64,000 bases of DNA from Paragordius varius (Eukaryota > Nematomorpha), in NCBI GenBank assembly GCA_964247055.1, contig OZ176051.1, positions 8,804,001 to 8,868,000 of the forward strand. The letters run 5' to 3'. Made by a program: the position numbers and the translations under genes. Every line of letters starts with the position of its first letter. The first letter of the stretch is position 1. Under the pieces are notes generated by a model, which did not search any database, was not told where the DNA came from, and was given only the letters and a program-made list of their open reading frames with translations. This document shows positions 50,076-62,312 of the stretch, piece after piece.

Positions 50076-50517
50076 ATATATATATATATATATATATATA
50101 TTTTTTCTGATAGGAAAATATTAGGATTATCATGGTGCTTTTGGTTTTTTTAAGAAAGTTATTTACCATTTTGAGGTATAATATGGCAAAAGGTGCTAAA
50201 TTTTTTCAAATATATTTGTTGGTTAAAGCTAAATGCTTTATTTCAAAAAATATCACTAAAATATAACATAAACTACAGATAAAAGCACAACAATATTTTT
50301 AAAAAATTTAAATTTTTAAATGTAAGCTCTGAAAGTCCCAAAATTTTTGGCATTTTTCAAATGGGCGTCTCTTTTGAAACAAACGCAAAAATTCCGTTGT
50401 GCATAATTTTAAATATATGCTAAATTTTGATATCAACTATATATTTTTTTTTAAAAATGCATACTTTCAAAAATTTAATTTTTAGGAAAATTTTGTTGAA
50501 GCATACTTCATACTATC
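50076..50517. repeat. Dispersed repeat X copy
   Basis: TCTGATAGGAAAATATTAGG...ATCATGGTGC at 50105 matches 5590. 'ctgaaagtccc' to 'gatatcaact' (50325-50450) matches 8690-8800. It is interrupted at 50518 by a TTAA MITE and continues to about 51420. Confidence 0.45.
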
Positions 50518-51100
50518 TTAACACTTCGATTCAAATTGGGGTATCTAAATACCCCAGACTAAATTTAAATTAAATTTTTTAAAAAACTACTGAAGGAAAC
50601 GGTCCCAATTTTAATTTTGCTTCTATCCTGATAAATATTATATAAATATGCCAAAATATCTTGATAAAATTTAGTTTTGAAAAAAAAGTTTCACCTCAAA
50701 CTACTTCGACGCCATTTTTATTTTACAAAAAATTTGCAAAATATCGTCTTCCTTTAATTTTAAGGGTAAAACTAAAGCTTATATTTTATATATATTACAT
50801 CTAACATTAATAGAAATGAAAAAGCGGTTTATTTTGTATTATTTTTTAATTTTACAATTTGACACATGTCACGTTGACTAAATTTTTACCTTTCAGTTTT
50901 AGCTCAAAATAAATAATATCAAGTATTTTTGAATAAATTTTTTTATATATTTCGGTTTATTAATGTTATATAGGTGCAAAATTTTGCCATGGTTTCGATT
51001 GCTTCCATACTTTTTAAACTATTTGATTTTAAACAGGCCTGGGGTATCCAACTACCCCAATTTGAATCAAAGGACTTAAATGAGTGTGTTGTAGTGTTAA
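50518..51100 (+). mobile_element. TTAA-type MITE, intact reference copy
   Basis: TTAACACTTCGATTCAAATT (50518) to GTGTGTTGTAGTGTTAA (51097-51100), 583 bp. The ends are shared with the piggyBac copies at 44101 and 52112, so it is probably a deletion derivative mobilised by that transposase. It contains the internal TTAA (about 50758-50764) used as the insertion point in other copies. Confidence 0.82.
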
Positions 51101-51896
51101 TGCATGATGGAAACGATATAAACGGTTGAGATGTTATAATATTATATATATATAATTCGATAAGGCTAATTTCCAAATCAGAATTTTGATTAAAATATTC
51201 GTTCGTTTTTAAATTTATGTTAAATAAAAATTGTGTTTCTCTACAAAAATTCACCAAAATCTGTACAAACAAACCTTTAAATTAAAATTCTAAACCTATA
51301 GTAATGTTCAAAATCATCGAATTATTTAAAAAAGGGGTTTTATTATTCTTAAAGCGTTATACCGTTTCCATCATGCTTCAAAATAGTTTGTAGTACGCTT
51401 TAACAAAATATCTCAAATTTGTTTATGAAAAAAATAAAAAAACTAATAAAAATTAAAGTTTAGGAAAAAAATTAAGAAATATCATACACCTAATGAGTGT
51501 AGAAAACGTTAAAACTCTTAGTTTTTGAATCGAAAAAAAGTTATTTCGAAATTATATGCCATATATGATAAATTTTAAATAATATGTTACGGGAATAACT
51601 ATTTTCTTTATAATTTTCGGTTCAATAATAATAACAAAAAATGAACTTTCTACACTTGATGAAACATAAAATATCATATTTATTTTGTTAATTTTAAATT
51701 TTGAGGCATCTCTTTTTGCGGGAGCCCTGAGTGAAAGCGCCATTAGGCTGAATCTTACGGTGGAGCCCGATATTTATAGTTTCGCCCCTGCGCGAAAGGC
51801 TGCAATATAAAAGGGTTTGACCGATCCAAAACCCAATTTTATGTATAATTCGAGCAGAAAATAAAATAATAACCAATTAAAAATAGGCCAATCTTA
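51101..51896. other. Repeat-derived spacer, no gene
   Basis: GCATGATGGAAACG (51102) and its inverse CGTTTCCATCATGC (about 51362) mark a short inverted repeat. The interior resembles 10990-11130. No coding sequence was identified at 51430-51896. Confidence 0.4.
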
Positions 51897-52111
51897 GGTA
51901 TATGGAAGGAATCGAAACCATGGCAAAATCTTGCACTTATAGAACATTAATAAAGCAAAATATATAAAAAAATTAATCAAAAATACTTGATATTCCTTAT
52001 TTTGAGCTAAAATCGAAAGGTAAAAATTTAGTCAACGTCACATGCGTGCAATGGTAAAATAAAATAATACATAATAAACAGCTTTTTCTATTTCTATCAA
52101 TGTTATATGTA
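51897..52111 (-). mobile_element. TTAA-type MITE, 3' portion
   Basis: Reverse-strand sequence of the MITE 3' part (catggcaaaatcttgcactt..., caatgttatatg). It ends at TTAA 52112, where the right piggyBac starts, and is truncated at its left end. Confidence 0.65.
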
Positions 52112-52426
52112 TTAACACTTCGATTCAAATTGGGGTATCTAAATACCCCAGACCATTTTTAAATTGGTATTCTTAAAAAACTACCCAATAGAATGGCCCT
52201 AATTTAAGTTTATGCTTCTATCCCAATATAAAATATATAATTAAACCAAAATATCCAAATAAAATTCAGTTTTGAAAAAAATTCTCATCTCGAATTGGTT
52301 GGCGCCAGAATTATTTTTGAATTTTTTTACCAGAATACATCTTATTTTTAAAGTTTGCACAATCCCACTTCCTGCAAAGATATCATTTAAAGTATTTTTT
52401 GATACGAAGAATTTATTTTTTTGTTA

Positions 52427-53970
52427 TGGAAGAATTTTCTGATAATTTTGATAGTAGCCGAGATATTTTAAGTGATGATGTAGATAGTGACTCCTCATCT
52501 TCGGATTCAGGTATAAAAAAATTTATTTAGATTTTAATATAATAGAAAATTTGGCTTATTCTAAATCATTTGTTTGGATTAATCACTTAAATCCTACTAA
52601 AATCAAGCAATCCAACATAATCCTAATCCCGGGCCCAAATCAATTATCCATGACCCCCTTACGATATTCAATTCTATCATAACTAATGACATTAAAAATT
52701 TAATCATAAACTATACCAATGAATACGCCAAATCGGACACGTGGAATTATTTGAATATGGAGGAATTTGATGCCTTTTTAGGTATATTATCTATATAAAT
52801 ATTTAGGTATCTTGATTGCTATGGGCGTCCGCAAATCATACATGGTCCCTTTGAGAGAATTGTTTTACGATCAAAGATCTGATCCATTTAATGGGGCAAC
52901 CATGACCTACACCAGATTTTTTAATATATTTAAACATCTCCGTTTTGATAATAAAGAAACAAGAGACACTAGAATCTTGTCAAAGGTGCAGCGATATCTG
53001 AAATATGGAACCTTTTTATACTTCAAGAAATTTATATGATCCTGGTTATTACCTAACAATCGATGAACAATTGCTTGGTCTTAAGGGTATATATTTTTTA
53101 TTTATTATAGGGAATCGCTCCTTTAGAATTTATCCAAATAAACCCGATAAGTATGGTTTGAAATTGTTTTATTGTGCGACTCCGAAAATGGTTATTGTTA
53201 TAATGGCGTTTTATACACCGGTAAATCGACGGATGGATCCGTTTGTAAAAACTTAGCAAAAAATGTTGCTATACAGTTAACGAAACCCCTTCACAGTGGT
53301 TACAACATAACTACTGATAATTACTTCACTTCGATACCACTAGCACAGGAATTATTGAATAAACAGTTGACGTTAGTGGGTATAATTTTTTGTCTAATAA
53401 TGAAAAATATTTATAATCTCTAATTAGGCACATTGAGATCAAACAAGCCAGAAATACCCTGTGATTTTGATTTAAAAAAAGCGATCTTTATGCCTCAGTT
53501 CATGGATTTCATGAAGATCTAACTCTAGTAGCCTATAAGGCGACCAAAGAAAACCGTTTACATGTTAGGTAGTATGCATCACGAGGCAGTTAGCGATGGC
53601 CACTACGCCTGTTTTTCAATATTATTGACATTGCAGGCGTAAATGCCCACATTTTATTCACAATTATAATCGGACGAATAAATTATCTCGACGATTATTT
53701 TTGGACGAAATTCAGTAAAAAACTTGCCTCGGGTCTGCAAGAAAAACAAAAAATGTTAACAAAATCATTTTTTTCGGCTTTAGAAAAGATGGGAATTTTA
53801 GAACAGAATAATATTAATGTGCCAAAAAGGTATACATACTTATATGTCATACAAGGTGCTATTTGTGTCCAAGATCTGTGGACAAAAAATCCGTGATATT
53901 TTGCCAAGTATGCCAAAATGCGGTGTGCAAAAACCACAGAAAAACAATAATTTATTGCAATAATTGCTGA
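52427..53970 (+). pseudogene. piggyBac transposase, broken, right copy
   Basis: Same features as the left copy. ATG at 52427, apparent introns 52511-52608 (98 nt), 52782-52806 (25 nt), 53087-53110 (24 nt) and 53380-53427 (48 nt), stop at 53968-53970. Removing the three short gaps gives AFLG|ILIAMG, GLKG|NRSFRIY and TLVG|TLRSN, exactly the family pattern. The frame changes and the deletion of the third Asp region are the same as in the left copy, so both derive from one already dead copy and were presumably moved by a transposase made elsewhere. Confidence 0.85.
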
Positions 53971-55214
53971 ATTTTTATATTGTATATTATATAAAACGTT
54001 AATAAATGAGTATTCAAATAACTTTTATTATCATTTTTTTCTGAACTTGAGCACATAGTCAACATTCATGACTTAAAATATGTTTATTGAAAAGGTTGTT
54101 TCAAAAGGAAAGTCTCTTGTATTTGTTTTCTCCATAATTCTTTTATGAGATAAGTTTACTAATGTTGAGCTAGCTGTTGAATTGTTTGCATAAACTATGA
54201 AAATAATTTAAATAAAATGTGTGGAGATTAAATTTCATAAACATATATAACTGATCCAGTTAATCGGAATCGGTTGTGATTATCCATCGTATAATCTTCA
54301 ATACTCACCAACTAGCCGAATATATATTTTACCGATGACAATATAATGCCCATAAATATTACATAATTTGAATAACATAGCAATTTTCACCAATTTTGAT
54401 TAATCTGATTATCAAAATATTAGCAAAACCACATAAATTTTATGGAAAGGTTTAGAATTAAGAAAGATTGCATTATTTTTTAAACAAACACAAAAATAAT
54501 ATAATAATTTATAGCATTGAAATAAGATGCCCGGGCTGGGGTTTGAGTTTAACTGACCTGAATAATAAACATACTTCTAAAAAATAAAATGCTTAATTTA
54601 TTTGATGATCAATAAAAAAGATACATAATTAGATATAAAGCATTAAATAAAACATTATTCTGTAATTCTGGGAGATCATAATTTATATAAATTTTGATGA
54701 CCTGTTGACAAAACCATCTTGGTGTATATGATTCTGTTTCTTTCATGATATTAATTCTATTTTTTAGTAAACCTAAATGTAAAATTTACTTCAGAAAGTA
54801 GGTGGAATGTTTTCAGCTTAAGCACATCTCTTTACAAAATTTATAAGACTAATTTTATAGTTGCGTCTCGGAATTCAATAACTGTCCAATATTTTAAATA
54901 AGGTTATTCAAGTATATGTCTTTATAAGCCTATAAATTGCAAAAACTTACTTTTAAAGATATTTTCTCTCTGTTATGGCGATGCTAAACATAAATAATAG
55001 ATATTTGTAAATCGATTGTCTGAAGCATGTTGTGACTTGAATTAAAATGTAAATATCCTGTTGTATTTAGTTGATTAGGCATTAATAAATATAAAATAAG
55101 CGATAGAACTTAAAAACAATAGGTGTTTAGTAAATTATTTGCTTTAAAAAGGCCTGGGGTATCCAACTACCCCAATTTATATCGAAGGACTAAAGTGAAT
55201 GTGATGAATCCAAG

Positions 55215-56241
55215 GGTCGGGTGATAAAATTTTTTTGACTTGACTTGCAAGTTTTTCAAGTCATGGCTTGCTTTCATGTGATAAAAAAAATTTAACATTA
55301 CACGACTTAAGTCAAGCAAGAAAACTTGATAAGGAGAAAAAATCATATGTTAAAGTAAAACTTAAAGATTTTGCAAGTGTGGTGTAGGGCACACTTGACA
55401 GATTTAAAAATATGGATAAAATTATTTTGGAAACTATTTATATAAAAAATTTAGGTTTTATATGTAATTCAAACCTTTGTTAATGCTATAAATTGTTAAT
55501 TTGATAATTTTTGGCTAATTAATCTATTCATTGGGTGGATACAAAAGAGGATAAATTTATAGAAAAACTCTGTTAATATTAAATAACATGGCACATAAAA
55601 ATATGCTAAATATATCAATTCCGTGACCGCAACAAAATTGGATTCTCGAAAATTTCTTAAAATTAATAATTAAATATTAATCTTGTAAAATTTCAAATCT
55701 TCGTTTACTAAAAGCAAAACTTATTTATCCAATGTAAAGAATTTATTTCATCATAAATTTATTTCGAATGTAATGTTTATAATCAATTAAAAAGAAATTA
55801 TGTTATATTGTATAAACATCTTCCCATTATATTTGCAACTAGACTCCAAACAAAATAAGTAGTGTGGTATAATAATGGAAAGTGTTTTAAGGGCGAATGG
55901 CTTCATCAATCTAAAATTATTACCAGCTCACAATTTAGAAAACTCTATAATATTATATAAGATACGTGCCAGTGAGTTTGAAAAACTTCAAAAGATGCAT
56001 ATTGTATTTTTTGTTTATTTTTTTGTGCCTTATTTCATAAATTTTAGCTGAAAATGATCAAAAAAATTTCCATAAAATTCGAATTGGGTGGCAAAAAACT
56101 GTTACATTCATAAGCAAAAGACTTGACTTAAGTGTTTTTTTTATCACCGATCTTCAAGTGTACACTTGCTGGCTTAAGTAATCTTGCTAAACTTGCCACG
56201 CTTGGCTTACAAGTCAAGTGCGACTTTTTTATCACCCCACC
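55215..56241. mobile_element. Terminal-repeat transposon with 5-bp target duplication
   Basis: GGTCGGGTGATAAAA at 55215 and TTTTTTATCACCCCACC at the right end are inverted. CCAAG flanks both sides (55210-55214 and 56242-56246). Subterminal copies of 'acttgactt/aagtcaag' fill both ends. 1027 bp, no frame. The 5-bp duplication would suit Transib or some hAT groups, but I cannot assign it. Confidence 0.7.
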
Positions 56242-56253
56242 CCAAGTGTCTTA

Positions 56254-56649
56254 GACTCAAGTACAGCTCCAAAACACGATTGAAACGATCAGATTTATTA
56301 AAATCAAAATATAACAAGTTTTGTTGATATGTAGCCAAAAAGTATTTAAAACTTACATTTTTTAACTATAACACTGGACAACAAATTTTTCTGCCACTCG
56401 AGTTTTTTACATTTTCTGATATTTAGTTTCATTTTAACAGTAAATCTGAAATAAAAATTATAACTCGATCGAAGAATTTTGTATAATATAATTTTTGTAA
56501 TTATGCGCCCTCTTTATCAAAATTTTACTAAAAAATGTTTTCCTTTGAAAATATACAAGTAATGCCCATTTGTAATATATCATTTGAAAGAATAATAAAA
56601 CTCTATAAAATGCCTACTAATATGTTTTACATCGACAGTTAATTTACCA
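56254..56649. repeat. Repeat Y fragment
   Basis: TAACACTGGACAACAAATTT (56368) through about 56632 matches the reverse complement of 62165-62312 (shared 'aatgcctactaatatgtttta', split by small changes). Probably one end of an unclassified element. Confidence 0.45.
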
Positions 56650-56830
56650 TATTTAAATTAATATCGTTAAAAAACTACTGAGAGAAACGACTACTATTTT
56701 AATGTCTGTTTCTTAATGTAGATTATATAAATAAGACGAAATATCTAAATAAGATTTGTTTTAAAAAACTCCATATCACACTGCTTCTACGCCATTTTTA
56801 GTTTTTTATTTACAATATTTTGTAAATATT

Positions 56831-57331
56831 TTAACACCTGGATACATCATAATCATTTCAGTCCTTCGATTCTTATTAAGGTCGTTGGATACCCCGGGCC
56901 TGTTTAAAATTAAATAATTTAAAAAAATATGAAATGAATAAACATGGCAAATGTTTGGACATATATAACCATAATAAACCGAAAAATAAAAAAATCATTC
57001 AAAAATACTTGATATAACTTATAAGGTAAATTTAGTCAACATGTCATGTGCGCAATAGTATAATTTAAAAATATATAAAAACCGTTTTTTTTATTTTTAT
57101 CGATTGCGGATGAGATTTAAAATTAATTAGATTTATTTTTAGATTGTGCAAAGTCAATAAAAATGGTGACGAAGTAGTATGATATGGAACTTTTTTTTCA
57201 AAACAAAATTTTATTGGCTCATTTATATTTTTATCAGGATAAAAGCATTAATTTATATTGGGACCGTTTCTTTCAGTAGTTTCCTTAAGCATAGTCTGGG
57301 ATATCTAGATACCGCAATTTGAATCGAATTA
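56831..57331 (-). mobile_element. TTAA-type MITE nested in a sister copy
   Basis: TTAACACCTGGATACATC (56831) to ...CAATTTGAATCGAATTA (about 57331). It lies at the same place in the host MITE, and in the same relative orientation, as the nested copy at 11547. Confidence 0.7.
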
Positions 57332-57458
57332 TTTTTAAAAATTAAAGTTTATTGTTTATTTAAATCACATACATTGATAGAGAATAAGTGGTATATTGTA
57401 TATTATTTTTAAATTTCGCTAATGCACATATGTCATACTAAATTTTAAGCTCAAGTAA

Positions 57459-60284
57459 TCTATATATTTTTAAAAATAGAAAGTGGTGGCTTTGTGATCT
57501 GTTTCCGGAAAACCGTAGACCCATTCAAGTCCAAATTACGAAATATAATCATTAATGAATGCCCCGACAATAGCTTCTCCGTTTTTTTTGAATTAAGCCC
57601 CCTTCGGGCATACCCCGTGTAAAAAACGGTTTTTTTGCAAAAAGTCCACAAAAAAACGTGTCTTTGAGACAATTTTCCCGTGTTGGACCATTCGATTTCA
57701 AATGATTTTTTTTTATTTATTTCGATTGCGCCAACCATAGTCGTCTCGCTTTTTTAATTCCTCTTTTTACCCGCTCCCCCCGTAAAATGCCATTTTTTCA
57801 AAAAAAGTCCACAAAAATAATTTTTTGAATCAATTTTTCGCCCAAAGTATGAGACCGTAAAATAAGGATACCAAGTATTTCCTCTTAGAAGGCAAAAATT
57901 TTAGTTAAGCGTTTCTTTAATGATAGGTGCTGGGTAAGGAGATACCCGCTAAAAACTGACCCCTCACATAGAAATAGCGTGTCTTTGGGGCTAAATTTCA
58001 AACAACCTCTCAGGCCATAGGAGTAATAACTGCTTAAATATTACCCGTAACAAGGTGAATATTTAAACGGTTTTTTAATATTAGCCGTTAATTAGGCCCT
58101 TCACGCCCTGAAAAATGCGCCACAATAAAATGATTTTTTAATTTTGAGGCAATTTTTCCAAAAACCAATAAGAGCATATGGAATCAATTATGATTCCAGG
58201 CATTCGTAAAAAGGCAAAAATATTAATCAAGCGCTTTTTTGTATCAGCCTCTGGGTAGGGAGCTACTCGCCTAAAACTGCGCCACCATATCTAAATTGCT
58301 TTGTTTATCAGGCCATAACAATCATCACAAATAACACTGTAGTATCCTGCTTTTTCAATCTCGTATATTGTTTTGAGGAATAGACAGTTATAATCAGACC
58401 ATTAATATCATATAAGAGTCACGTAGATTAGCAATAGCGAAAAAGGAAATTGTTTCATGATTTAAAAATTATACGCTTTTCGATCTTTTTGAGATTTATG
58501 TATAATTATCAATCAGTCTTTATTGATCTTAAACATAAAATCGTATTAGTTTATTGTTTTATTATTTATTTATTTATCATATGTATAGGATATTAAAAAA
58601 TATATGGATAAAAAACATTATTTATGGTCATCTATATATTTATAAATGGAAGGTGGTGGCTTTGTGATCTGTTTCCGGAAAACCGGCCATTCAAATCCAA
58701 ATATCGAAAAAATATAAACATTAAATTAGACCCCCAGTTCGGGCCCACCCCGTGTAAAAACGGTTTTTTTTAAAAACAGAAGTCCACAAAAATCGTGTCT
58801 TTGAGACAATTTTCCGGAGAACTTGTTGAATCATTCAATTTCTAATATGATTTTTTTACTTATTTTCGATTGCGCCGAACATAGTCGGCTCGCTTTTTTA
58901 AATTGGGCCCTCTTTTTACCCGCTCCCCCCGTAAAATTACATTTTTTTCAAAAAAATTGTCCACAAAAATAATTTTTTGAATCTATTTTTCACCCAAGGT
59001 ATGAGACAGTAAAAATTCAATAAGGACTCCAGGTTTTCCCTGTTAAAAGGCAAAAACTTTAGTCGTGTGTTTCTTTTATATTTCTGGCCGGGTAAGCAGC
59101 CGCTAAAGACTGATCCGTCATATCGAAATAGTGTGCCTTTTGAGCTAAATTTCAGAAACTATCAGGCCATATGAGTTCAATCTGCGCTTTTAAATATTAC
59201 CCGTAAAAAGTCAAAAATAATTAAGCGGATTTTTTTATAAATTAGCGGTTAAATAGGCTTTCAAACGTCTTTTCTATATTAACCTCTGAGTAGAGAGCTA
59301 CCAGCCTAAACTGCGCCACCATATCCAAATTGCGTTGTTTAGGAGTTAATTTTAAAAAATCAGGCCATATAAGTTTTATAAGGGCCTGAAATATAACCCG
59401 TAAAAGGAAAAAAATTAAGTCGAGCGTTTTTTTTAAATTAGCGGTTAAGGCCCTTTACGCCCTGAAAAATGCGCTATCATTGAACTATTATTTAGTTTTA
59501 AAGCAATATCTCCAAGAAGTTATCGAAACATATGGATGAGTGATGATTTTAGGTACTTTCTATATAAAGACAAAAATTTTGCCCGACGCTTGTTTATACC
59601 TGCCTCTGGGTAAGAAGCTACATGCCAGAAACTGCGCCACTATATAGGAATTGCCTTGTTTTGGAACTAATTTTCAGTAAACTTATGCCATATGAGCTCA
59701 TTTAAAGTTCGAAACATTACACGTAACTTGGTAAAAATTAAGGCCAGGCCTTTTTTAGGACGTTTATGCCCTAAAAATACGCCATCCTATAATGATTATT
59801 AAGTGTTGAGGTATTTTTTTGAATATCCCATAAGACGATGGTCTCAAAGATGATTCCAAATATTTTCCCTATAAAGGCAAAAAATTTAACTTAGCGCTTT
59901 TTCCATATAGGCCTATGAGTAGGGGTCTACCGGTTAATTGAGACGCCATACAAAAATGGCGTGGGAGCTAATTTTCAAAAAGCTTAAGAAGCCATACAAG
60001 TTCAATAAAGGCTAAAAATATTACCCATAAAAAGTTAAAAATTATTGTAAGGCAGCTTTTTCCGTTACTTGGGGCCTTTACACCAGTAATCAATATATTA
60101 GTATGAATGCACAGTTTTGAAACTTAAATGAAGCACCGTTTTGAAAATTTTATAAGATCATAGGTATTAAATAATGTTTTGAAATATGCACATATATGGA
60201 TCTTATTGATCTCTTTTTTCAAATAGCCCCCCAGAAGTCCGAAGGACTTTCTCAGAATGCGTAGCAGCACGAGATTTACGCTAG
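57459..60284 (+). mobile_element. Helitron, 2.8 kb, two 5' ends and one 3' end
   Basis: A|TCTATATATTTTTAAAAATAG at 57459 and a second A|TCTATATATTTATAAATGG at 58631. The single 3' end has a hairpin (around 60251-60273) and ATTTACG-CTAG (60281-60284), then T. The MITE sequence on both sides joins cleanly if the whole 57459-60284 block is removed, so it entered as one unit. The internal linker 58316-58630 ends with the same bases as 7587-7638. Non-coding, with the tandem units described at 3840-5090. Confidence 0.8.
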
Positions 60285-60446
60285 TATCAAATATTTTTGA
60301 ATGAATTTTAGATATCCGTTCATTAATGTTATGTAAGTGCAAACTTTTACCATGGATTTATTCCATATTTTTTGATAATATAATTTTAAATAGATGATAT
60401 CCAACGACCATAATTTAGGACTGAAATGAATGTGTTGTCGTGTTAA

Positions 60447-61103
60447 GGAAAAATTATCGTTCATGGAAATTTTATAGACAAAGACCGTGAGGAAAACGAT
60501 TTATATCTATTGTAGAAAATACATGTTTAGAATAATTATTAGATATATAGTTTACAAATATTTTAGAGTCCCATTTTTGAACAATATATCTATTGGCCAT
60601 TAATTAATTTTTTCGAAGCCTGATGTTTATAGCTTAAAATGCGGCCCGCACATCCATTTATGTTGGACACCCCTATTCTAGAAAAAATTAAGATAGCTTA
60701 TTTTGTAACCAATAACTAAATAGTAACTGATAAAATGTTTAAAAAACTTTTAGTTTTTATTTACATGTTTTGACCATAACACAGTGTCCACAAACTAAAA
60801 CCAAGATTTAATATGTATATTCTGATTGGAATATGTACCAGGATTATCATGGTGCTTTCTTACGGAAGATTGTTATTTAAACTTTTGTTAAGTGCTCCAT
60901 AGAAGTGGCTTATGTAAATCTAGCTGAATAAAAGGTAGCTCTACCTTGAATCAGATCCATAAACACCAAAATGAAAAAGAAGTCGATGCTCTAAGATGAA
61001 GAGCTGTAATCTGAATCTGTAATGCACGACGCTATTACAAGATTAATTTAAATTGCATTAATGAAACGACCGATACCGGCACTAAAAAACATGGAAAGTG
61101 ATT
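60447..61103. other. Spacer with hAT end and repeat X fragment
   Basis: 60640-60681 ends GTTGGACACCCCTATTCTAG, an inverted hAT-type terminus. 60815-60860 holds the ATCATGGTGC end of repeat X. The rest is unassigned. Confidence 0.45.
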
Positions 61104-61313
61104 TTACATACGATACTCCGTCTTACACAGCAAAATCAGTAAAAGGCATAAAATCGCTTCGGTAAAATTTTTTCCCGTATCGCTGCGCTTTACTGCAGGA
61201 TCATCTTCTATTATGTCTATGCAATGGGGCATATGCCCGAGCAGAACCTCAATAATTTTGAAGACTTTGAAGCTTAACAAATGGTTTTTAATGGGCGAGT
61301 AGAAGCCTGACAA
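61104..61313 (-). CDS. Unrecognised 69-codon open frame
   Basis: The frame contains HCIDIIEDDPAVKRSDTGKN and LCKTEYRM. The DNA is less A+T-rich than its surroundings, which suggests former coding sequence, perhaps from a transposon. I recognise no family, and no splice partners were found. It may equally be chance. Confidence 0.25.
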   Translation of the reverse strand: MSGFYSPIKNHLLSFKVFKIIEVLLGHMPHCIDIIEDDPAVKRSDTGKNFTEAILCLLLILLCKTEYRM

Positions 61314-61385
61314 TTTTTATAAAGCATTTATTAGTTTCTACAAGCTGTTTTACCAAAAAAATGGTCTTATTACCACATCTAGTAT

Positions 61386-62312
61386 AACACTAGACAACAA
61401 ATTTTGATTTTTTTAGTGCAATTCTTCTAAATTTATATTCATTTCATTTAAATACATAAATAGTATATCTAGAAAAAATTGGTCTAACCTAAGAACTTTT
61501 TTTATTAGGCTTAATAATTTTGGCCTTAAATTATCATTAAACTCGAAATTTTTAATATTAAAAGTTTTAGATCTAAAGCATGTATTTTATATCATTCAAA
61601 AGAGCGCAGAAGACTGAATCTTTCGAATGGAAGTTGTCATTTAAAACAATCTCTAAAAGTTATTTGGCTTTATATCAGTATAATCAACCCTAAATTAGTC
61701 AATTTTCTTAGACAAACTAATTTAAAAATCATATAAATTATTTAATATAATTATTACGGTTACATTATTATAAATTTAAAAAATCTTTAAAAAGCTTTTG
61801 GTTTCTTTTTTAAAATAACTTTTTACCTTGTGGATTAAGAATGCATAGTTATAACAATTTATATAATGGCTATAAAAGATCAATTATACCTTAACCAATA
61901 TTATAATCATTAAAATTTTGAAATTATAAGCCTTCTAAACAAATTATTTAATATTAATATGATGGTATTTTTTTGAAAAGGAAAAATTAAAAATGGCTGT
62001 TTTGAATGACATTATAGCAATAATTAATTTTTTGTTTTATCTTTTTTAGACATTCACTGCCATCTTAACAAAATTTTAGTTTTCATTAATTGGTTTAAAA
62101 AATACATCAATTAAGAAAAAGGCTCTCGCTTCGCGGGTTTGTCGCTTCCTATGTCCAATATTAACCATCTGTGTAAAACATATTAGTAGGCATTTTATAA
62201 TTTTTTATTACTCTTTCGAATATTATATAACAAATGGTCATTTTTTGTATATTTTTATTTCATATTTATTGTTAAAATGATATAAAAATCATAGTGGCAG
62301 AAATTTTTTTGT
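61386..62312. mobile_element. Possible inverted-repeat element Y
   Basis: TAACACTAGACAACAAATTTT at 61384 and, inverted from 62312, GATAAAGACAAAAAAATTTC show a loose terminal match. The latter also matches 56368 onward. No coding frame. Confidence 0.35.

Larger units (their letters stand above)
52112..56253 (+). mobile_element. piggyBac transposon, right copy, inactive
   Basis: TTAACACTTCGATTCAAATT (52112) to ...GATGAATCCAAG, interrupted at 55215-56241 by another element, then TGTCTTAG in place of the final TTAA. It is nearly identical in reverse to 44101-48634. Without the insertion it is about 3.1 kb. Confidence 0.85.
56650..60446. mobile_element. TTAA-type MITE containing a sister MITE and a Helitron
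   Basis: The 5' part is at about 56650-56830 (its first bases are lost). A nested MITE follows at 56831-57331, then internal sequence to 57458, a Helitron at 57459-60284, and the 3' part at 60285-60446 ending CGTGTTAA. The pieces align in order with the intact copy at 50518-51100. Confidence 0.72.

Noticed and set aside
48405-50124. Long frames with FPSQSKR or DWENVSI repeats on both strands
   Set aside because: They are by-products of the 21-bp minisatellite, whose length is a multiple of three, so all frames stay open.
52511-52608. First apparent transposase intron counted among the ultrashort set
   Set aside because: Its borders are less certain (about 98 nt, weak acceptor), so it is not used as evidence for tiny introns.
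44101-55214. Inverted piggyBac arms as an assembly artefact
   Set aside because: The two arms have small differences (for example near 46665 against 52635), different flanks and different nested insertions.
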